Position numbers and translations under genes: made by a program. Below are positions 59,001 through 64,000 of a DNA stretch of 64,000 nt, one piece after another; the stretch's first letter is position 1, and each line of letters opens with the position of its first letter. The DNA is taken from the NCBI RefSeq assembly GCF_000283155.1, contig NW_004454178.1, positions 5,193,384 through 5,257,383 on the forward strand, in the 5' to 3' direction. This stretch comes from Ceratotherium simum simum. Its lineage: Eukaryota > Chordata > Mammalia > Perissodactyla > Rhinocerotidae. The notes under the pieces were generated by a model that worked only from the letters and a program-made list of their open reading frames with translations, was not told the DNA's origin and made no database searches.

Positions 59001-60175
59001 TCTTTATTTTTCTTTTTCTTTTTTTTTTTTTTAGTCACTACTTCATTTGTTTCTGCTCTGATTTTTAGTATTTCCTTCCTTCTACTGACTTTGGGCTTTG
59101 TTGGTTCTTCTTTTTCTATTTCTCTTAGGTACAGTGTAAGATTGTTTATTGGATATTTTTCTAGTTTCTTGAGGTAGGCCTGTATTGCTTTGCACTTCCC
59201 TCTTAGTACCACTTTTGCTCCATCTCATAAGTTTGGTATGTTGCATTTTCATTTTCATTTGTCTCTAGGTATTTTTTTATTTCTCCTTTGATTTCTTCAT
59301 TGATCCAATTGTTGTTCAGTAGCATGTTGTTTAGTCTCCACATATTTGTGACTTTTCCAGCTTTTTTCTTGTAGTTGATTTCTAGTTTCACACACTTGTG
59401 GTCTGGAAAGATACTTGATATGATTTCAATCTTCTTAAATTTATTGAGGCTTGCTTTGTTTCCCAACATATGGTCTATCTTTGAGAATGTTCCATGTGCA
59501 GTTGAGAAGAATGTGTATTCTCCTGTTTTGGGGTGGAATGTTCTATATATATCTATTAAGGCTGTATGGTCTAGTGTTTCATTTAAGTCCACTGTTTCTT
59601 TGTTGACTTTTTGTCTGTATGATCTATCCATTGACATAAGTGGAGTGTTAAGGTCCTCTACTATTATTGCGTTGCTGTCAATTTCTCTCTTTAGGTCTGT
59701 TAATAGTTGTTTTATATACTTTGTTGCTCCTGTGTTAGGAGCACATGCATTAATAAGTGTCATGTTTTCTCGGTGGAATGTCCCTTTTACCATTATATTA
59801 TGCCCATATTTGTCTCTTGTTACCTTTTTTGTCTTGAAGTCTGTTTTGTCTAAGTGTGGCTACATCTGCTTTCTTCTGCTTACCATTTGTTTAGAGTGTC
59901 GTCTTCCATCCCTTCACTTTGAGCCTATGCCTTTAGAGCTGAGATGTGTTTCCTGGAGGAAGCATGTTGTTGGGTCTTGTTTTTTAATCCATCCAGCCCC
60001 TCTACATCTTTTGATTGGTGAAGTCAATCCATTTACATTTAGAGTGATGATTGATATATGAGGGCTTAATACTCCATTTTATCTTTTGTTTTTTGGTTGT
60101 TCTATATTTCCATTGTTTCTTTTTCCTTGTATTTCTGCCTACCATGGAAATATCCTCACTTTTGTTCCTGCTTGT
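56050..60175 (-). mobile_element. LINE-1, perissodactyl type, 5'-truncated, youngest in window
   Basis: Reverse L1 of about 4.1 kb. The 3' UTR 'actgaggtcatattggctta' and 'gtgtaaatttcaggtgtacg' is the form found in equid/perissodactyl L1s. It covers the whole of ORF2 (about 56340-60080) and about 95 bases of the spacer upstream, then stops, so ORF1 and the 5' UTR are missing. Open pieces are longer than in the other L1s here: 196, 137, 130 and 119 codons. Confidence 0.93.
56340..60080 (-). pseudogene. L1 ORF2 pseudogene (endonuclease, reverse transcriptase, Cys-rich end)
   Basis: ORF2 protein nicks DNA, copies L1 RNA into the genome and also mobilises SINEs such as ERE. Domains in order on the minus strand: endonuclease (59203-59793), containing DLNTPLMSMDRSYRQKVNKE and SKIDHMLGNKASLNKFKKIE; a linker piece (58701-58949) with [20 protein letters not shown]; reverse transcriptase (58007-58420) with [23 protein letters not shown] and [12 protein letters not shown]; thumb and downstream (57378-57770) with [16 protein letters not shown]; then pieces at 56903-57262 and 56640-56906, the latter with the C-x3-C-x7-H-x4-C knuckle [18 protein letters not shown]; and the C-terminus at 56346-56534. 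The catalytic pair of aspartates survives (codons at 57984-57989, context F-V-D-D), but lies one base out of frame with the upstream piece. Several other breaks exist, so no active enzyme can be made. Confidence 0.92.
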
Positions 60176-60309
60176 TGAAAAGTCTATCCATCCTCCAACA
60201 CCCATTGTAAATGCCACTTGCCCATGAGCCCCTTCATGTCTTCTTCTCCCAAAATTAATTGGTCTTTCCTTTTTGTTAACTTTCATTGCCTATTTTGATG
60301 TTTCTTTTA
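60176..60309. other. Single-copy sequence
   Basis: Short interval with nothing recognised. Confidence 0.4.
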
Positions 60310-60455
60310 TGTCTCTTACTCCTTTTTGCATTATAATTCCCTTGAGAGCACAAAGTCAGCAAGCTTTACTGTAAGATCCTTGAGGGTAAGAATCCTGTCT
60401 TACTTATCTTTTTACTCATCAATGTAACTCTTGAACAAATATTTGTTAAGGTGAC
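60310..60455 (+). mobile_element. L2 LINE, 3' end fragment
   Basis: 'aagatccttgagggtaagaa', 'cttacttatctttttactca' and 'gaacaaatatttgttaag' give the L2 3' order. Confidence 0.7.
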
Positions 60456-60481
60456 AAGGAAATGAAAACTTATAACCACAC

Positions 60482-60837
60482 TGCTGTGGACTGAATTCTG
60501 TCCCCACAAATTCAGATGTTAAAGTCTTAACCCCCAAGGTGACTGTATTTGGAGGTGGGGCTATTAGGAGGTAATTAAGGTTAAATGAAGTCATAAGAGT
60601 GGGGCCCTAATCTGATAGGACTATAGCTTTATAAGAAGAAGAGATTTCTCTCTCTCTCTATCTCTGCCATGTGAGGACACTGCTAGGAGCCAGGAAGAAA
60701 ACCCTTACCAGAAACTGAATTGGCTGGCACTTGATCTCAGATTTCCCAGCTCTAGAACTGTGAGAAATAAATTTCTATTGTTTAAGCCACCCAGTCTATG
60801 GTATTTTGTCATGGCAGCCAAAACAGACTAACACACA
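60482..60837 (+). mobile_element. MLT1-type MaLR LTR
   Basis: Forward solo LTR beginning 'tgctgtggactgaattctgt', with 'gtatttggaggtggggctat', 'gaggtaattaaggttaaatg', an internal TCTC run, 'gccatgtgaggacactgcta', 'gaactgtgagaaataaattt' (polyadenylation signal) and end 'acagactaacacac'. Well conserved. Confidence 0.92.
60643..60665. repeat. (CT)n run inside the LTR
   Basis: CTCTCTCTCTCTATCTCT at this place is a common feature of these LTRs. Confidence 0.85.
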
Positions 60838-62360
60838 CAACTGGAAAAGAGATTACAATACATTTCCCCATAAGAGGTACATAATCTCATGAAATCCTGC
60901 ATTATTTAAACTAAAAGTGTAAATATATTGAATTGGATGAAATAAAAACACCAAAACATGATGTTTTGGCCTTGCTCCCAAGAGTGATGAACGTAATCCT
61001 TGTCGTTGCCATTTGTGCTTCTCTTTTTGAGACATGTTATTTACAAACTATCCCTCTCTCACAAATGGACCATCCATTTCACTTGATCTTATTTGATTAT
61101 AGTCTTGATCTCATTTGATTATGCTTTCAGGTAATGCATACTAGAGAGATTGAAATGAATTTTTCTTTTTACAACAAATTAGCTGGGAAGCAACTGTTTT
61201 GCTACTTTCTCAAGCCAAAATAGGTCAGCAGTTCTTTTGTTCACCATGTTTATTCTACCCTCGTGGTGCTTCCACTATTGTGATGTGATAAGAATCATCT
61301 GCATTTCCAAATCAATCACTATCACTTTCTTAAAATTCTTTTATCAATGTGACAGGTACCTGCTGATGAATAATAGAGTTTGTACTACAAACCAAAGACC
61401 AGTACTATCAGGTTGAAATATAAAATTCAAGAGGAGAAGTATTAAATTCAACACCCAAGAATTTCAAATCTAAGGGCTGTCAAAAGGAGTAGTTTTCCTA
61501 TACAACACTGATAGACCACAAGAAGAATGTATAATGTAACTGGAAACTGAATCATTTATGACTTTATGTATCAAGGTTGGCATGATGAATTATAGCTGGA
61601 AGTAAAAAGATCACATAAACTACAGTATCTAAGTGAAATATGTGCTAGAAAGTTCCTCCTGAAACATCAGTAGTTTTCAAGGCTGAGTCCTTACAGAATC
61701 CACTGAAACTCTGGTGCTTTTCAGGGTTGAATGCTTATAGAATCCACTGTAGTGGTAATCCAACTAATCGTGGGCAGACAAAGGCAGCAATGATCTATTG
61801 ATAAAGGAAGCCTGAATCTTGGTCATTAAGCTCAGTTAGATAAAAGATTATTGCACAGCTACAAACAAGGGAAGCCTTAGAAATGTCCTAGTATTGATGG
61901 TAACATTTTAGAAATGAATGTCATTTTGGTCAGACAAGTGATTCCTTTAAGGTCAAGGAGAACCAGCAATGTCTCCCCAATCATTACATTCACTAGACCT
62001 TTAACCTGACCTTCAAGCTTTATTTCCTTCATCTTGAAATTCAATCAATCAGGCTTCCCAATCAGGAACATCTAACATTATGCAAGCCAGGTTAATGTGT
62101 TTGTGAATTAATTATTAAATGATGCCTAAGATACCAAAATAACAGTCCCGAGTAATGTTTCTGAAGATGTACAAGGTATGATTCATTTTTCCTTTAGGCT
62201 AATATCAGAGAGAAAAAGGTCCTCATCACCTAATATTTCATCTGCAGTGCAGGAATTACATATGAACATTCATAATGTGGCAGAGAAGATTCTCACTATT
62301 GATGTTCCTCAGAGGTATGACATGAGTTGAGTAGAGTTCAACATGGTATCTGGCCAGATC
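60838..62360. other. Single-copy sequence, no gene recognised
   Basis: No repeat or open frame of note. Two similar phrases 'acagaatccactgaaactct' (61692) and 'atagaatccactgtagtggt' (61736) lie about 45 bases apart and may be a small local duplication. Confidence 0.45.
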
Positions 62361-62445
62361 TGTTATTCATTTATTCATTCAAATATTTAACATATAATTT
62401 TGGAGAGCTACTCAGTGCCAAACGAAGGTTACCACTGATGGTCCT
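62361..62445 (-). mobile_element. L2 LINE, short 3' fragment
   Basis: 'ttcatttattcattcaaata' then 'gagctactcagtgccaaacg' resembles the reverse L2 3' end. Confidence 0.5.
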
Positions 62446-63225
62446 ATTGAGCCATGTATCTCTTCTTTATGGAATAAAGGACCAACTTGGGGAAAAAATT
62501 TACAAATTATAGAACAGAACTCTCTATCTAATGCAATAGTATTGTCTTCAGCACCCCTAGTAAGTGGTCATCCAGTCTCTGGTTAAAACCTTCCAGAAAG
62601 CCCTAAAGACAAATTCTCAGACGTATGCAATCTGCCCCCATTGGATCTCTGGCAGCCACAGTGCTCTCTGCCAGTCACATGACATGCTCAGTTCAGTCAG
62701 CAACTTGAAGGGCTGCCATTCTGCCAGAGGCAGTCTGCAGGATGACAGCAGGGTATTGGTGGAGCAAATATCTTTGGCTGTCAGTTTTATTTATCAGTGA
62801 GAACCAATTGATGGTTCAGGCCATATACACACACTCATGCTAATGGCTTCCTCTTTACAGCACTCAATGTAATGTCATGTTAATTTGGATAAATGGTTGT
62901 TAAGATTCATATCATAGGTTTATTTTTTCTGTAATCATTTACTTAACATTTTAATTTTTCCTTCTCAAGCCTTCCAATTTAAATTGTTTAAAGATAATCT
63001 CTGTGTTAATACCAGATATAGACAGAAAGCATCTGCATTGTGTCAAGCATAGACAAAAGAAACAGAAAAGCATCAATTTCTGATCTTTATGTAATATTTT
63101 TCTTCTTCTATCTTGACACCATTTAATGTAACATAGTGAAATATGATATTTGAATATCAGGGCATATTTCCATATTTTTAAACCTCCTTTTCCATTCATT
63201 TTGGTCCTAGTCTAGATAGATGATA
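62446..63225. other. Single-copy sequence
   Basis: No gene or repeat recognised. Confidence 0.4.
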
Positions 63226-63226
63226 T

Positions 63227-63269
<43 letters not shown>
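63226..63269. repeat. (ATAG)n microsatellite
   Basis: About ten uninterrupted ATAG/GATA units, bordered on the left by the imperfect 'tagatagatgatatatag'. Long enough to be polymorphic in a population. Confidence 0.95.
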
Positions 63270-63271
<2 letters not shown>

Positions 63272-64000
63272 TCTACATGTATAATGGAATAGTATTATTT
63301 TTACAACTAAATCCCACCCCCCACTTCAGAATATTCAGTACCTAAGGGGCTACATTTTGCCAAACAGATATTGTTGTAAGAGGAAATCATGATACTTTTC
63401 TGCAATCCTATGTTCTACAGGAGGAGGATATTAAGTGTCTATAGTACTTTACCCAGAAATCTCTCATTAGGTCAACAGCATGCGATCTAGTGATGAGAAA
63501 AGAAGGGCTGGATACTGTAAATACATACACGTCTGAAAATGGGCAGTCGCTTTTTTGGTGGAAATGTTTTATTCCAAAATTGGCATAATCACAGTTTCCA
63601 CCACGTTTATAACCAGCATAAAAAATTGCATAAAATATCATGCAGAGCTGTAGTCAGAAGAAAGATTCAATTTGGGTTTTGTGTAGACTTGACTTGCTGC
63701 CAGTGCAGTTACATACATCATCTAGGGCTGCATTTAAAAGAATAAAATACAGGTTTAATTCTTATGGCAAATTTATTTTTTTAAAGAGAGATAAAAATGT
63801 TAAAGTTAAAATAGATCATAAAGAGCATTAAATCCCTCCCTGCCCCCGCCCAGCGCATCTTTTGTTAATATAATGTTAAAGGGTTAGCAAAAGATGGGTA
63901 AGCCATAAAATTAAAGGTTAAGACTGCAGTTCTATCTATCCTCAGAATGAGAAGTTATCTGGTGTGATTGCATACTCCTTTTCATTATTTAGAATGCCTC
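63270..64000. other. Single-copy sequence to window end
   Basis: No gene or repeat recognised. Frames of 60-80 codons on both strands overlap and have no recognisable features. Confidence 0.4.

Noticed and set aside
59375..60061. 228-codon plus-strand open frame, the longest in the window
   Set aside because: It is the strand opposite to L1 ORF2 endonuclease sequence. Its length reflects reduced stops opposite a formerly coding strand, not a separate gene.
1..64000. A protein-coding gene or novel multi-gene system
   Set aside because: No frame outside transposons has a recognisable domain, no series of splice-bounded coding blocks is apparent, and no CpG-rich promoter is present.

Overview
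The window is a stretch of mammalian nuclear DNA, almost certainly from a perissodactyl (horse, ass, zebra, rhinoceros or tapir). The diagnostic signal is at least nine copies of the tRNA-derived SINE family ERE, recognisable by the head GGCCGGCCCCRTGGCTTAG, an internal Pol III B-box (GGTTCGGATCC) and tails of the type GAGGAAGATGGGCACAGATG or GGGGCTTTGGGG followed by A. A LINE-1 with a perissodactyl-type 3' end at 56050-60175 agrees with this. Older elements shared by placental mammals (L1M-type LINE-1, L2, MIR, MLT1/MaLR and MER21-type LTRs, MER5-type hAT elements) make up most of the rest.

I find no convincing protein-coding gene, exon, rRNA, tRNA or CpG island. The open frames are short (228 codons at most). 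The longer recognisable ones are fragments of decayed L1 ORF2 or translations of its opposite strand. The window therefore looks intergenic or deep-intronic.

Layout: 1-3.3 kb is mostly single-copy sequence with L2, MIR and MER5 relics. 3.3-9.35 kb is an ancient, nearly full-length L1 on the minus strand, with ORF2 and an ORF1 relic. 9.5-19.7 kb is single-copy sequence with MIRs, an L2 and three EREs. 19.7-22.4 kb is a second, 5'-truncated minus-strand L1. 22.4-29.8 kb carries two EREs, an MLT1 LTR, an older MLT1-like LTR and MIRs. 29.8-31.2 kb is a third truncated minus-strand L1. 31.36-36.4 kb is a nested block: one decayed minus-strand L2 broken by at least four or five later insertions. 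36.4-49.6 kb mixes single-copy DNA, LTR-like relics, a 100-N assembly gap, MER5 pieces, a TA-flanked DNA transposon relic and an ERE. 49.6-55.5 kb has an ERE inside a MIR, a plus-strand L1 tail and another ERE. 55.55-60.2 kb is an MLT1 LTR followed by the youngest L1. 60.3-64 kb has an L2 tail, an MLT1 LTR, single-copy DNA and an ATAG microsatellite.

No previously undescribed biological system is evident. The most informative content is the insertion chronology: clean target-site duplications, nested events, a two-module ERE and same-strand orientation of all four long L1s. Family names are assigned from remembered consensus features without a database search, and boundaries of old repeats are good to roughly 10-50 bases.
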